This document shows, piece after piece, positions 45,477 to 54,558 of a DNA stretch of 64,000 nt. Both the position numbers and the translations under genes were made by a program. The notes under the pieces are model-generated. The model worked only from the letters and a program-made list of their open reading frames with translations, had not been told where the DNA came from and made no database searches. Position 1 is the first letter of the stretch, and each line of letters starts with the position of its first letter. Source of the stretch: Streptomyces sp. ISL-66 (GTDB lineage: Bacteria; Actinomycetota; Actinomycetes; Streptomycetales; Streptomycetaceae); NCBI RefSeq assembly GCF_018614135.1, contig NZ_JAGGOW010000006.1:20865-84864 (forward strand), written 5' to 3'.

Positions 45477-47552
45477 TTGAGCAACATACCGGAGACCGGG
45501 CGCACACCCAGGGTCCAGAACCGGCTCGTCATGATCCAGATCGTGGTGTTCTCGCTGCTGCTCACCCTCGGTGGCCGCCTCTGGTACCTGCAGATACGCA
45601 ACGGCCAGGAGTACACGGACGAGGCGAAGAACAACCACACCCAGCAGGTGGTCCAGCCCGCCGTGCGCGGTGCGATCCTCGACTCCCGAGGGATCCCGCT
45701 CGCCGACAACGAGACCCGCATGGTGGTCTCCGCCAGCCGCACCGAGCTCTCCAAGATGAAGGACCGCGGCAAAGAGGTGCTGACCCACCTCGCCGGGGTG
45801 CTGGGCCTGCCGCCCGAGGACGTCATCAACGGCGTCCGGCTGTGCGACGCCAAGACCCCCAAGCCCTGCTGGAACGGCTCCCCGTACCAGCCGATCCCCA
45901 TCACCGACGAGGCGACCACCGAGCAGGTCCTGGAGATACGGGAGCACGCCGAGCGCTTCCCCGGCATCACCGCCGAACCGACCGCCCTGCGCCGCTACGC
46001 CGGCCCCGACGGCGCCAACACCTCCCAGGTGCTCGGCTACCTGTCCCCGGTGACCGACGCGGAGATCTCCAAGGCGAAGGACTCCGACTCCCCGTACCTG
46101 CGCTCCGACCAGGTGGGCCGCAGCGGCCTGGAGCGCACCTACGACAAGGAGCTGCGCGGCAAGGCGGGCATCACCCGCTACGAGGTCGACAACCTCGGCC
46201 GGGTCATCGGCGAGGGCGTGAGCGACAAGGCGCTGCCCGGCGCGAACATCGTGACCTCGATCGACTCGCGCGTGCAGGCGGTGGCCGAGCGCGAGCTGAA
46301 CAACGCGATGATCGAAGCCCGCAAGGGCTACGACAAGAACACGCGCCGCAACTACGAGGCCGACTCCGGCGCCGTCGTGGTCATGGAGGCCAAGACCGGC
46401 CGGGTCGTCGCGATGGCGTCCAACCCGACCTACGACCCGAACGCCTGGGTCGGCGGCATCTCCGCGAAGGACTACGCCTCCCTCACCGACAAGAAATCGA
46501 ACTACCCGCTGCTCAACCGCGCCATCCAGGGCCAGGCCGCCCCCGGCTCGATCTTCAAGGTGGTCTCCTCGACGGCCGCGGTCAACGCCGGCTACCCCTT
46601 CAACAACCGCTACGGCTGCCCGAGCTCGTACTCCGTCGGCAGTCAGGTCTTCACCAACTTCGAGTCCCAGGGCTACGGCGACATCACCATCGGCAAGGCC
46701 CTGGAGGTGTCGTGCGACACCGTCTACTACGCCATCGCCGACAAGGAGTGGAAGAAGGACGGCGGCATCAAGCCCAAGGCGCAGCCCGGCGACTGGTTCT
46801 TCAAGACCGCGCACCAATTCGGCCTCGGCAAGCGCACCGGCATCGACCTCCCCAACGAGGTCCCCGGCCGGGTCCCCGACCGCCAGTGGAAGAAGGACTT
46901 CTTCGAGGCGAACAAGGCCGCCTGGTGCCGCGACGGCAAGAAGGACGGCTCCTACGCCGAGAAGATCGCCTACGAGAACTGCCGCCAGGGCAACCAGCTC
47001 CGCGAGGGCGACGCGATCAACTACTCCATCGGCCAGGGCGACACCCTCGTCACCCCGATCCAGATGGCGTCCGTCTACGCCGCCATCGCCAACGGGGGCA
47101 CGCTCCACCAGCCCAGCATCGGCAAGGCCGTGGTCAGCGCCGACGGCGCCACGGTGAAGGAGATCGCGCCGAAGGAGCAGGGCAGGCTCCCGATGGACGC
47201 GAAGCTGCGCGACAACATCGACGGCGCCCTGGCCGACGTGGCCACCACCGGCAGCGCGGCCTGGCGCTTCGGCGGCTGGCCGCAGAAGCAGATCCCGATG
47301 CACGCGAAGACCGGTACGGCCGAGGTCCAGGGCAAGCAGACCACCTCGTGGTTCGCCTCCTACACCGAGGACTACGCGATCGTGATGACGATCTCCCAGG
47401 GCGGCACCGGCTCCGGAGCCTCGGGGCCGGCCGTCCGCAACATCTACGAAGCGATGTACGGCTTGGACGAGAAGGGCGGTCAGGACCTGTCGAAGGCCCT
47501 GCTCCCGAAGCCGCGGACGGAACTCCCGCCGACGCGCCAAGAAGGCCAGTGA
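45477..47552 (+). CDS. mrdA: Penicillin-binding protein 2 (transpeptidase)
   Basis: A 691-residue class B PBP. One N-terminal membrane anchor ('LVMIQIVVFSLLLTLGGRLW'), a dimerisation domain ('VRGAILDSRGIPLADNETRM', 'GRSGLERTYDKELRGKAGIT') and a transpeptidase domain with SxxK in 'QAAPGSIFKVVSSTAAV', the second motif in 'ALEVSCDTVYYAIADKEW' (SCD in place of SxN) and KTG in 'IPMHAKTGTAEVQGKQTTSW'. It cross-links peptidoglycan, probably with a RodA-type partner not in this window. The start is TTG at 45,477, after GGGGGAG. The SCD motif is what I recall from actinobacterial homologues. Confidence 0.92.
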   Translation: MSNIPETGRTPRVQNRLVMIQIVVFSLLLTLGGRLWYLQIRNGQEYTDEAKNNHTQQVVQPAVRGAILDSRGIPLADNETRMVVSASRTELSKMKDRGKEVLTHLAGVLGLPPEDVINGVRLCDAKTPKPCWNGSPYQPIPITDEATTEQVLEIREHAERFPGITAEPTALRRYAGPDGANTSQVLGYLSPVTDAEISKAKDSDSPYLRSDQVGRSGLERTYDKELRGKAGITRYEVDNLGRVIGEGVSDKALPGANIVTSIDSRVQAVAERELNNAMIEARKGYDKNTRRNYEADSGAVVVMEAKTGRVVAMASNPTYDPNAWVGGISAKDYASLTDKKSNYPLLNRAIQGQAAPGSIFKVVSSTAAVNAGYPFNNRYGCPSSYSVGSQVFTNFESQGYGDITIGKALEVSCDTVYYAIADKEWKKDGGIKPKAQPGDWFFKTAHQFGLGKRTGIDLPNEVPGRVPDRQWKKDFFEANKAAWCRDGKKDGSYAEKIAYENCRQGNQLREGDAINYSIGQGDTLVTPIQMASVYAAIANGGTLHQPSIGKAVVSADGATVKEIAPKEQGRLPMDAKLRDNIDGALADVATTGSAAWRFGGWPQKQIPMHAKTGTAEVQGKQTTSWFASYTEDYAIVMTISQGGTGSGASGPAVRNIYEAMYGLDEKGGQDLSKALLPKPRTELPPTRQEGQ

Positions 47553-47689
47553 TTGCGGACAGAAGTTGACCGCAAGCTTTCGTAACGTGGTTCTTGTCAG
47601 CAGGTGCAGCAGCTTCAGCAGGCTCCGCAGCTTCACCAGACGCATGCAGACGCAGACGCGGATAACCCGAAACAGAAGGTGGTCAGGTC

Positions 47690-48202
47690 ATGGCTCAGCT
47701 TTCCACGGAGGTCCCCGGCGACGAGCGCGGCACGCTCCTCGCCTTCGTCGAGGCCCAGCGCACGGCGGTCCGCGAGACGCTTGAGGGACTGAGCGAGGAG
47801 CAGGCCGCGAGCCGCCCCAGCGTCAGTGAGCTCTCGCTCTCCGGCCTGGCGAAGCACGTGGCCGAGGTCGAGCTGGCCTGGCTGCGGATGGCTCAGCAGC
47901 GGCCCAACGAGCGCCTGCGCACCGGAGACAGCCGGGCCGAGGGCTTCCGGCTGGGCGAGGGCGAGACCATCCCCGGCGTCCTGGCCTTCTGGGACGGGGT
48001 CGCCCGGGAGACGGCGGAGTTCATCGAGGCCGCCTCCAGCCTCGACGAGACGTTCCCGCTCCCCGAGGCGCCCTGGTTCCCGAAGGACGGCAAGGTCTCG
48101 CTGCGCTGGATGCTCCTTCACCTGGTGGAGGAGTTCGCCCGCCACGCGGGCCACGCGGACATCATCCGTGAATCCCTCGACGGCACCCGCGCGATGGGCT
48201 AG
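47690..48202 (+). CDS. DinB-family protein (DUF664)
   Basis: A 170-residue four-helix-bundle protein with the DUF664/DinB pattern: 'LLAFVEAQRTAVRETLEGLS', 'LSGLAKHVAEVELAWLRMAQ' (first metal His), and 'RWMLLHLVEEFARHAGHADI' (the paired His motif HxxxH). Such proteins are metal-dependent thiol transferases or of unknown role, using mycothiol in actinobacteria. ATG at 47,690 has AGAAGG upstream. The stretch from 47,580 contains CAG/CTTC-rich repeats without coding potential. Confidence 0.88.
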   Translation: MAQLSTEVPGDERGTLLAFVEAQRTAVRETLEGLSEEQAASRPSVSELSLSGLAKHVAEVELAWLRMAQQRPNERLRTGDSRAEGFRLGEGETIPGVLAFWDGVARETAEFIEAASSLDETFPLPEAPWFPKDGKVSLRWMLLHLVEEFARHAGHADIIRESLDGTRAMG

Positions 48203-48272
48203 TGCCCTGACCGGCGGTCGGCAGCCCCCGGGGGTCCGTTCCGTCCCGCGGACGGGTCAGTAGCCTGGCCGC

Positions 48273-48872
48273 ATGTCAGCGATCCGCCTCCTCGTCCTCG
48301 GCGCCGTCCGCCAGCACGGGCGGGCCCACGGGTACCAGGTCCGCGCCGACCTCGAGTTCTGGGGCGCGCACGAGTGGTCGAACACCCAGCCCGGGTCGAT
48401 CTACCACGCGCTGAAGCAGATGGCGAAGCAGGGCGTACTGCTGGCCCACGAGGTCGGCCCGTCCGCCGCGGGCGGCCCGCCGCGGACCGAGTACGAGCTG
48501 ACGGAGGCGGGCCGCGCGGAGTACTTCAAGCTGCTCCGCGAGGCCCTGTCCTCCTACGACCAGAAGCCCGACGTCCTCACCTCCGCCCTCGGCTTCATGG
48601 TCGACCTCCCCCGCGCGGACGCCCTCGCGCTGCTGCGCGAACGCCTGGGCCGCCTCGCCGCCTGGCGCTCGGCCGTCACCGACCACTACGTCCCCGAGGG
48701 CGGACCCGAGCCGCTGGGCCACATCGGCGAGATCATGCGCCGCTGGGTCTCCTCGGCGGACGCGGAAGCGGACTGGACCCGGGGGCTCATCGACCGGATC
48801 GAGGCCGGGGCGTACTCCTTCGCGGACGACCCGGGCAACCCCTTCGAGGGGGTCCTCGCCGCGTCTTCCTGA
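48273..48872 (+). CDS. PadR-family transcriptional regulator
   Basis: A 199-residue regulator with an N-terminal winged helix: 'IRLLVLGAVRQHGRAHGYQV', 'EWSNTQPGSIYHALKQMAKQ', 'RTEYELTEAGRAEYFKLLRE' and a helical dimerisation C-terminus ('ADALALLRERLGRLAAWRSA'). ATG at 48,273. It lies in the same orientation as the TipA-type gene, whose promoter starts just after its stop, and may regulate a transporter elsewhere. Confidence 0.9.
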   Translation: MSAIRLLVLGAVRQHGRAHGYQVRADLEFWGAHEWSNTQPGSIYHALKQMAKQGVLLAHEVGPSAAGGPPRTEYELTEAGRAEYFKLLREALSSYDQKPDVLTSALGFMVDLPRADALALLRERLGRLAAWRSAVTDHYVPEGGPEPLGHIGEIMRRWVSSADAEADWTRGLIDRIEAGAYSFADDPGNPFEGVLAASS

Positions 48873-48880
48873 CCCCGCAC

Positions 48881-48911
48881 TTGCACCTCACGCGGCGTGA
48901 GGGCTCAGGGT
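48881..48911 (+). promoter_or_regulatory. TipA-type promoter with 19-bp spacer
   Basis: TTGCAC (48,881-48,886) and CAGGGT (48,906-48,911) are separated by 19 bases, the long spacer of MerR-family promoters, and the spacer holds the palindrome CCTCACGCGGCGTGAGG (48,886-48,902). It closely resembles the thiostrepton-induced tipA promoter as I remember it. Confidence 0.85.
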
Positions 48912-48945
48912 GGAGTGCGTACCCAAGGAAGAGGAGCGGAAAGAG

Positions 48946-49704
48946 ATGAGCCACTCCGTGGGCCAGGTCGCCGGATTCGCCGGAGTCACGGTGCGCACCC
49001 TGCACCACTACGACGAGATCGGGCTGCTCTCCCCGAGCGGCCGCAGCCCTGCGGGACACCGGCGGTACGACGACGCCGACCTCGACCGGCTGCAGCGGAT
49101 CCTGTTCTACCGGGAGCTCGGCTTCCCGCTCGAAGAGGTCGCGGTCCTGCTGGACGACCCGGAATCGGACCCGGGGGAGCACCTGCGCCGGCAGCACGCC
49201 CTCCTGTCCGGCCGGATCGACCGGCTCCAGCGGATGGCCAAGGCCGTTGAGCACGCCATGGAGGCGCACAAGATGGGCATCAACCTCACGCCCGAGGAAC
49301 GGTTCGAGGTCTTCGGGGACTTCGACCCCGACGAGCACGCCGAGGAGGCGCGGCGCCGCTGGGGCGGCACGGACGCGTACAAGGAGTCGGCCCGCCTGAC
49401 GGCCTCGTACACGAAGGCCGACTGGCAGCGGATCACGGCCCGGGCCGAGGACATCAACCGGCGGCTCGCCGCCCTGCTGGACGCGGGCGCGGACCCGGAG
49501 TCCGAGGAGGCCATGGACCTCGCCGAGGAGCACCGCGGCTGGATCGACGCGAGCTACTACTCCTGCACCTACGAGATCCATGTCCGCCTCGGCGAGATGT
49601 ACGTCGCGGACGAGCGGTTCGCGGCCTACTACGAGGCCGTCCGGCCGGGCCTGGCGGTGTTCGTGCGCGACGCGATCACGGCGAACGCGGTCCGCATGGC
49701 GTAG
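48946..49704 (+). CDS. tipA: TipA-type MerR-family regulator with drug-binding domain
   Basis: A 252-residue protein. Residues 1-75 are a MerR winged helix ('VGQVAGFAGVTVRTLHHYDE', 'GLLSPSGRSPAGHRRYDDAD', 'LQRILFYRELGFPLEEVAVL'), followed by a coiled coil and the TipAS-type domain ('NLTPEERFEVFGDFDPDEHA', 'EARRRWGGTDAYKESARLTA', 'EHRGWIDASYYSCTYEIHVR') that binds thiopeptides in Streptomyces lividans TipAL. ATG at 48,946 is preferred over an upstream GTG because GGAAAGAG precedes it. The length matches TipAL (about 253). It should be autoregulated through the promoter above. Confidence 0.9.
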   Translation: MSHSVGQVAGFAGVTVRTLHHYDEIGLLSPSGRSPAGHRRYDDADLDRLQRILFYRELGFPLEEVAVLLDDPESDPGEHLRRQHALLSGRIDRLQRMAKAVEHAMEAHKMGINLTPEERFEVFGDFDPDEHAEEARRRWGGTDAYKESARLTASYTKADWQRITARAEDINRRLAALLDAGADPESEEAMDLAEEHRGWIDASYYSCTYEIHVRLGEMYVADERFAAYYEAVRPGLAVFVRDAITANAVRMA

Positions 49705-49715
49705 GACGTGCGCGC

Positions 49716-49765
49716 ACGCACGCGGCCCCCCGCGGGACCTGGAACCGGGTGGGGGCCGCGTGCGT
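49716..49765 (+). terminator. Hairpin terminator after the TipA-type gene
   Basis: A perfect 15-bp stem (ACGCACGCGGCCCCC / GGGGGCCGCGTGCGT) with a 20-base loop starts 12 bases after the stop and is followed by an AT-rich TCATAATT. Confidence 0.85.
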
Positions 49766-49834
49766 TCATAATTGAGACCACCGCCATGACACGCCGCACC
49801 GCCGAACCCCCCGATCCAGGAGACCCCGGAACTC

Positions 49835-50536
49835 GTGAATACCCTTGCGCTCGGCCCTCAGTGGCTGTCCCCGGAGTATCTGATCGGGCAGTTCGGCCTG
49901 ATCGGCATCCTGGTCATCGTCTTCGCGGAATCGGGTCTCTTCGCGTTCCTGCCCGGAGACTCCCTGCTGTTCACGGCGGGCCTGTTCGTCGCGAGCGGCA
50001 GCATCAGCCAGCCCCTGTGGCTGGTGTGCACCCTGATCGTGGCCGCCGCGATCCTGGGTGACCAGGTGGGTTACATGATCGGCAAGGTCTTCGGCCCGAA
50101 GATCTTCAACCGGCCGAATTCCAGGCTCTTCAAGCGCGAGAACCTCGACGCGGCGCACGATTTCATGGAGAAGCACGGCCCCAAGGCCATCGTGCTCGCG
50201 CGCTTCGTGCCGATCATCCGCACCTTCGCGCCGATGGTCGCGGGCGCGACGGCGATGAAGTACCGCACCTTCCTGATGTTCAACGTCATCGGCGGCGTCA
50301 TGTGGGGCGCGGGCGTCACGGTCCTGGGCTACCAGCTCGGGCAGTTCGAGATGATCAAGAAGAACATCGAGCCGATCTTCATCGGCATCGTCCTGATCTC
50401 CGTCATCCCGGTGATCTTCGAGGTGCTGAAGTCCCGCAAGAACAAGAAGGCGGCCCGGGAGGCCGGCGGGCGGTCCGCCACCGGCGATGACCCGCAGGCC
50501 CCCGGCCAGCGCAGCGGCCGCCACGCGAAGCGCTAG
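49835..50536 (+). CDS. DedA-family membrane protein
   Basis: A 233-residue integral membrane protein with the DedA (SNARE-associated) signature: 'GLIGILVIVFAESGLFAFLP', 'GDSLLFTAGLFVASGSI', 'ILGDQVGYMIGKVFGPKIFN', 'HGPKAIVLARFVPIIRTFAP' (the conserved R-FxPxxRTFxP loop) and 'FNVIGGVMWGAGVTVLGYQL'. Members act in phospholipid scrambling and membrane homeostasis. GTG at 49,835 has AGGAGA upstream. The Lys/Arg-rich tail is cytoplasmic. It is convergent with the ThrE gene, 14 bases apart. Confidence 0.9.
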   Translation: MNTLALGPQWLSPEYLIGQFGLIGILVIVFAESGLFAFLPGDSLLFTAGLFVASGSISQPLWLVCTLIVAAAILGDQVGYMIGKVFGPKIFNRPNSRLFKRENLDAAHDFMEKHGPKAIVLARFVPIIRTFAPMVAGATAMKYRTFLMFNVIGGVMWGAGVTVLGYQLGQFEMIKKNIEPIFIGIVLISVIPVIFEVLKSRKNKKAAREAGGRSATGDDPQAPGQRSGRHAKR

Positions 50537-50550
50537 GACGGCCCTCGGGC

Positions 50551-52203
50551 CTAGAAGCCCCTCGTGCGCTTCGCCGCGCGGCGCTTGGCCGCGCTCGCGG
50601 CGCCGGGGATCCGCATGAAGAGGCGGGACGTCTCCGAGCCGAGGTTGACGCCGATCGCGATGGCGAGCGCGACGGCGACGGCGTTCGTCAGCGAGGCCAG
50701 CCCCTCGTTCAGCCGGTTCTCGGCGATCAGCAGCAGCCCGTAGTACGTGGCCGAGCCCGGCAGCAGCGGGCCGATGGCCGCCGTGACGAAGGGCAGGGCC
50801 GAGGAGACGCGGTGGCGGGACAGGAGCTGTCCGAAGAGGCCGACCAGCCCGGCCGCGATGGCGGTGGACGGCACCGCGGGGACCTCTCCCGCGTAGTGCA
50901 GGGCTCCGTAGACCGTCCAGGCGACCCCGCCGTTCAGCGCCACGATCCACACGGTGGAACGTTCCTGCTGGAGCAGGATCGCGAACGTGAACACCAGAAC
51001 GATCGAGGCGGCGATCTGGAGCGCCGGCCGCTGGGTGATCTGGAGTGCTTCCTCCGGTCGGGGCGAGGAGCCGAACTGGAGGCCGATGTAGAGCACCACC
51101 AGGACGCCCATGATGATGCCGATGAAGAAGTACATGACCTCCAGCAGCCGGGCGGAGGCGGTGATGTAGTAGCCGGTCAGGCCGTCCTGGACGGCCGCCA
51201 CCAGGGCTCTTCCCGGCAGCAGCGCGAACAGCCCGCCGGTGATCACGGCGGAGGAGCGCACGTCGGGCTCGACGAGCTTGAGGGCCACGCCCATCGCGGC
51301 CGGCGGCATCGCCGCGACCACGAACTGGTAGAACTCCGGCAGCCCGCGCCCCGCGCAGATCCAGGCCAGCCGGTCCCCGAGCACCGCTCCGAGTGCGGCT
51401 GCGAAGAAGACGAGGACGCCGCCGCCGACCAGGGTGGAGGCCGCTCCGGCGAGCAGCCCGGCGGCCGCGGTGAGCATCCAGCCCGGGTACGGGTGCCGGT
51501 TGCGGCGGATCTCGGCGAGGCGGCGGTACGCGTCCTCCAGCGAGATCTCCAGCTCGTGCGCGCTGATGTCGTTGACGAGGCGGAAGACGGCCGAGAGCCG
51601 GTTGTAGTCGGTGCCCCGGCGGCGCACGGTGCGGTTCGCCGAGACCGGGTCGTCCACCAGCGAGGGCTGGTAGCTGATCGACAGCAGGGTGAAGGTGACG
51701 GTCGGCTCACAGCGGTCGAGCCCGTAGCTGCGGGCCACCGCGAACATCGCGGCCTCCACGTCCTCGGCGCCCTCGCCGCCCGCGAGCAGCAGCTCGCCGA
51801 TGCGCAGCGTCAGGTCGAGCACGCGGCCCACGGCGGGCCCGGACTCGACGGCGATCTTCTGCGAGGGCTCCGGGACCGGCCGGACGTCCACCGGCATGCG
51901 CAGCATGGTGCGCATCCGGTCCTGCCAGAGGGAGTCCTTCGTCAGGGAGACGGGGAAGGCGGGGCCGGTGTAGGCCGGCGGGGACTGCGCGGCGCTGTAG
52001 GTGTGCGGGGTGGCGAAGGCGGACCCCTCGGGCTCCACGGCCACGGAGGCGAGCCCGTCGGGGACGGAGAACTCCGACGTCGGCTGGTCCTCCTCGGTGG
52101 CCTCGGGCTCCACCCCGACCCCGTCGGGCACGGCGAACGCGCTGTGCGCCTCGTCCGATTTCGGCTTCCGGTCCTCGGTCCCGGATGCTTCGCCCTCCGC
52201 CAC
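50551..52203 (-). CDS. Threonine/serine exporter (ThrE family)
   Basis: A 550-residue protein with a disordered acidic N-terminal 90 residues, then the ThrE cytoplasmic domain ('LDLTLRIGELLLAGGEGAED', 'VEAAMFAVARSYGLDRCEPT', 'VTFTLLSISYQPSLVDDPVS') and ten membrane spans in two sets ('GWMLTAAAGLLAGAASTLVG', 'MYFFIGIIMGVLVVLYIGLQ', 'IAASIVLVFTFAILLQQERS'). It exports threonine and serine using the proton gradient. GTG at 52,203 is chosen because GGAGGACGC precedes it. The 200 bases upstream, to the pyrophosphatase stop, hold no gene. Confidence 0.88.
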   Translation of the reverse strand: MAEGEASGTEDRKPKSDEAHSAFAVPDGVGVEPEATEEDQPTSEFSVPDGLASVAVEPEGSAFATPHTYSAAQSPPAYTGPAFPVSLTKDSLWQDRMRTMLRMPVDVRPVPEPSQKIAVESGPAVGRVLDLTLRIGELLLAGGEGAEDVEAAMFAVARSYGLDRCEPTVTFTLLSISYQPSLVDDPVSANRTVRRRGTDYNRLSAVFRLVNDISAHELEISLEDAYRRLAEIRRNRHPYPGWMLTAAAGLLAGAASTLVGGGVLVFFAAALGAVLGDRLAWICAGRGLPEFYQFVVAAMPPAAMGVALKLVEPDVRSSAVITGGLFALLPGRALVAAVQDGLTGYYITASARLLEVMYFFIGIIMGVLVVLYIGLQFGSSPRPEEALQITQRPALQIAASIVLVFTFAILLQQERSTVWIVALNGGVAWTVYGALHYAGEVPAVPSTAIAAGLVGLFGQLLSRHRVSSALPFVTAAIGPLLPGSATYYGLLLIAENRLNEGLASLTNAVAVALAIAIGVNLGSETSRLFMRIPGAASAAKRRAAKRTRGF

Positions 52204-52403
52204 GCGTCCTCCAGTCCCCGGCCGGCAGTGTCCGGCCGGCCCGTGATCAGTATGCGGAACCATGGCGTCCACGGCGAAGCCGGTCGGCCCCCGGCAACCT
52301 TTCCGCCCCGGGGCACGACGACGGGCGGCACCCGAAGGGGTACCGCCCGCGTGGTGTCACAGGGGTGGCGGGAGGACCCGCTCACCCGTCACCGGCCCGG
52401 AGG

Positions 52404-52898
52404 TCAGTGGTGGTCGCCCTGCGCCTGGAGGCGCTTGTACGAGGCCTCGATCTCGGCCTCGGCCTCGGTGCGGCCGACCCAGTTCGCGCCCTCGACGGAC
52501 TTGCCCGGCTCCAGGTCCTTGTAGACCTCGAAGAAGTGCTGGATCTCCAGGCGGTCGAACTCGGACACGTGGTGGATGTCCCGGAGGTGCTCCACGCGCG
52601 GGTCGGAGGCCGGCACGCACAGCAGCTTGTCGTCGCCGCCCGCCTCGTCCGTCATCCGGAACATGCCGATCGCGCGGCACTTGATCAGGCAGCCGGGGAA
52701 GGTCGGCTCGTCGAGGATGACGAGCGCGTCCAGCGGGTCGCCGTCCTCGCCGAGGGTGTTCTCGACGAAGCCGTAGTCGGCCGGGTAGCTGGTCGAAGTG
52801 AAGAGGCGACGGTCCAGGCGGATCCGGCCGGTCTCGTGGTCCACCTCGTACTTGTTCCGCGAACCCTTGGGGATCTCGATGGTGACGTCGAACTCCAC
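52404..52898 (-). CDS. ppa: Inorganic pyrophosphatase
   Basis: A 164-residue family I pyrophosphatase, hydrolysing PPi to phosphate. Conserved elements: '[20 protein letters not shown]', '[20 protein letters not shown]' and '[14 protein letters not shown]' (with the DGDPLD metal-binding motif) and '[19 protein letters not shown]'. GTG at 52,898 with GGAGGAG upstream gives the usual actinobacterial length; an ATG nine codons earlier is also open. The gene is divergent from the carboxypeptidase gene. Confidence 0.95.
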   Translation of the reverse strand: MEFDVTIEIPKGSRNKYEVDHETGRIRLDRRLFTSTSYPADYGFVENTLGEDGDPLDALVILDEPTFPGCLIKCRAIGMFRMTDEAGGDDKLLCVPASDPRVEHLRDIHHVSEFDRLEIQHFFEVYKDLEPGKSVEGANWVGRTEAEAEIEASYKRLQAQGDHH

Positions 52899-53062
52899 GT
52901 CCTGCTCCTCCATGATCAGCTTCATTGCTTCGAGACTGCGTCCGGTTCACCTGCGTGCATGTCGGGCCCAGCCCTGCCGGGTGGGGTGCCATGCTCGCGG
53001 CAAGACGCAGTGGTTAAGTGTCCCTCACGCATATGTGTGATCGCGAAAGGGGCTGGTCCGAG

Positions 53063-54505
53063 GTGCCATTGGTCAAGACGTGGCAGCTCATCGCGGTGTC
53101 GGCCGTGGCCGGCCTCGCCCTGTCGGCCGTGACGGTTGCCGCCGCGGGTCCGTGGGACTCCGGCCAGCGTAAGGCCGAGCGGGACGAGGCCGCCTCTTGG
53201 GGCCGTACGGGTGGCGTAGATCACGGTGAAGCGGGCGTCCCCGGGGCTCCGCGGGCCGCTCCCAGCGCCCCCGGCGTGCTCGCCGGCGTCCGGCCCCCCG
53301 GAGCGGGCTCCGGCGAGCAGGCCGGAGCGGGGAATTCCGGATCGATCGGCGCCGCGCTGCGGCCGCTGCTCGCCGACTCGGCGCTCGGGACCGTCCGGGC
53401 CGCCTCGGTGATCGACACGGCCACCGGGCAGGTCCTCTACGAGTCCGGGGCCCGCGAGGCGATGACCCCCGCCTCCACCATAAAGATCGCCACGGCCGCG
53501 GCCGCGCTCGCCGCCCTCGGACCCGACCACCGGATCCCGACCACCGTGACGCCCGGCCCCGGCCCCGGGCGGATCGTCCTGGTCGGCGGCGGCGACCCCT
53601 CGCTCACCGCCAAGAAGAAGGCCCCCGCCGGATCCGGCGGCAGCCTCGTCGCGCTCGCCGCCGACACCGCCCAGGCCCTCAAGGCCGCCGGCACCGACTC
53701 CGTCGTCCTCGGCTACGACGACACGCTCTACACCGGCCCGGCCCGCCACCCGATCGGCGCCAACGACAACATCGCCCCGGTCACCGCCCTGACGGCCGAC
53801 GAGGGCCGCACCGACGAATCCTTCTCCGGACCCGTCCGGCGCGGCGACGACCCCTCCAAGGACACCGCCCGCGCCTTCGCCGCCCTCCTCGCCGAACGCG
53901 GGGTCAAGGTGAGCGCGGAACCCGCCAAGGCCAAGGCCCCGGCCGGCGCGGCCCCGCTCGCCGTCACGCTCTCGACCCCGCTCTCCGGGCTCGTCGAGCG
54001 GATGCTGACCCACAGCGACAACGACATCGCCGAAGCCCTGGCCCGCCAGACCGCCCTCGCCTCCGGGCAGCCCGCGAGCTTCGAGGGGGTCGAGAAGGCC
54101 GTCGGAGCCAAGCTCGCCTCCCTCGGCATCGACACCGCCGGCTCCCGGTTCGCCGACGGCAGCGGCCTGAACCGCGCCGACAAGGTCAGCGCCGGACTCC
54201 TGACCGCCCTGCTCGTCAAGGCCGCCGATCCGCAGCGCCCCGAGCTGCGGCCCGTCCTCACCGGACTGCCCGTCGCCGGATTCACCGGGACCCTGCGCAC
54301 CCGGAACTCCGGCACCTCCCCGGCGGCCGGCCTGCTCCGCGCCAAGACGGGCACCCTGACCGGCGTGAACTCCCTCGCCGGCACCGTCGTCGACCCCTCC
54401 GGGCGACTGCTGGCCTTCGCGTTCCTGACCGCGAACGCCCCCGACCCGGGCGCCGCCGAGAAGAGCCTCGACAAGCTCGCGGCGGCCGTGGCCACCGCTT
54501 CCTAG
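53063..54505 (+). CDS. dacB: D-alanyl-D-alanine carboxypeptidase/endopeptidase (PBP4 type)
   Basis: A 480-residue S13 peptidase. It has an N-terminal signal/anchor ('LIAVSAVAGLALSAVTVAAA'), a Gly/Ala/Pro-rich linker, and catalytic motifs SxxK in 'AMTPASTIKIATAAAALAAL', SxN in 'MLTHSDNDIAEALARQTALA' and KTG in 'LLRAKTGTLTGVNSLAGTVV'. It trims peptidoglycan peptides outside the membrane. GTG at 53,063 gives a compact signal peptide; the frame is open 15 codons further up. It precedes the metalloprotease and tilS genes in the same direction. Confidence 0.92.
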   Translation: MPLVKTWQLIAVSAVAGLALSAVTVAAAGPWDSGQRKAERDEAASWGRTGGVDHGEAGVPGAPRAAPSAPGVLAGVRPPGAGSGEQAGAGNSGSIGAALRPLLADSALGTVRAASVIDTATGQVLYESGAREAMTPASTIKIATAAAALAALGPDHRIPTTVTPGPGPGRIVLVGGGDPSLTAKKKAPAGSGGSLVALAADTAQALKAAGTDSVVLGYDDTLYTGPARHPIGANDNIAPVTALTADEGRTDESFSGPVRRGDDPSKDTARAFAALLAERGVKVSAEPAKAKAPAGAAPLAVTLSTPLSGLVERMLTHSDNDIAEALARQTALASGQPASFEGVEKAVGAKLASLGIDTAGSRFADGSGLNRADKVSAGLLTALLVKAADPQRPELRPVLTGLPVAGFTGTLRTRNSGTSPAAGLLRAKTGTLTGVNSLAGTVVDPSGRLLAFAFLTANAPDPGAAEKSLDKLAAAVATAS

Positions 54506-54558
54506 GCCGACAGGCCCAAGGGGATCCGCCGACGCGCCGGTCCACGTACGGTTGACGC

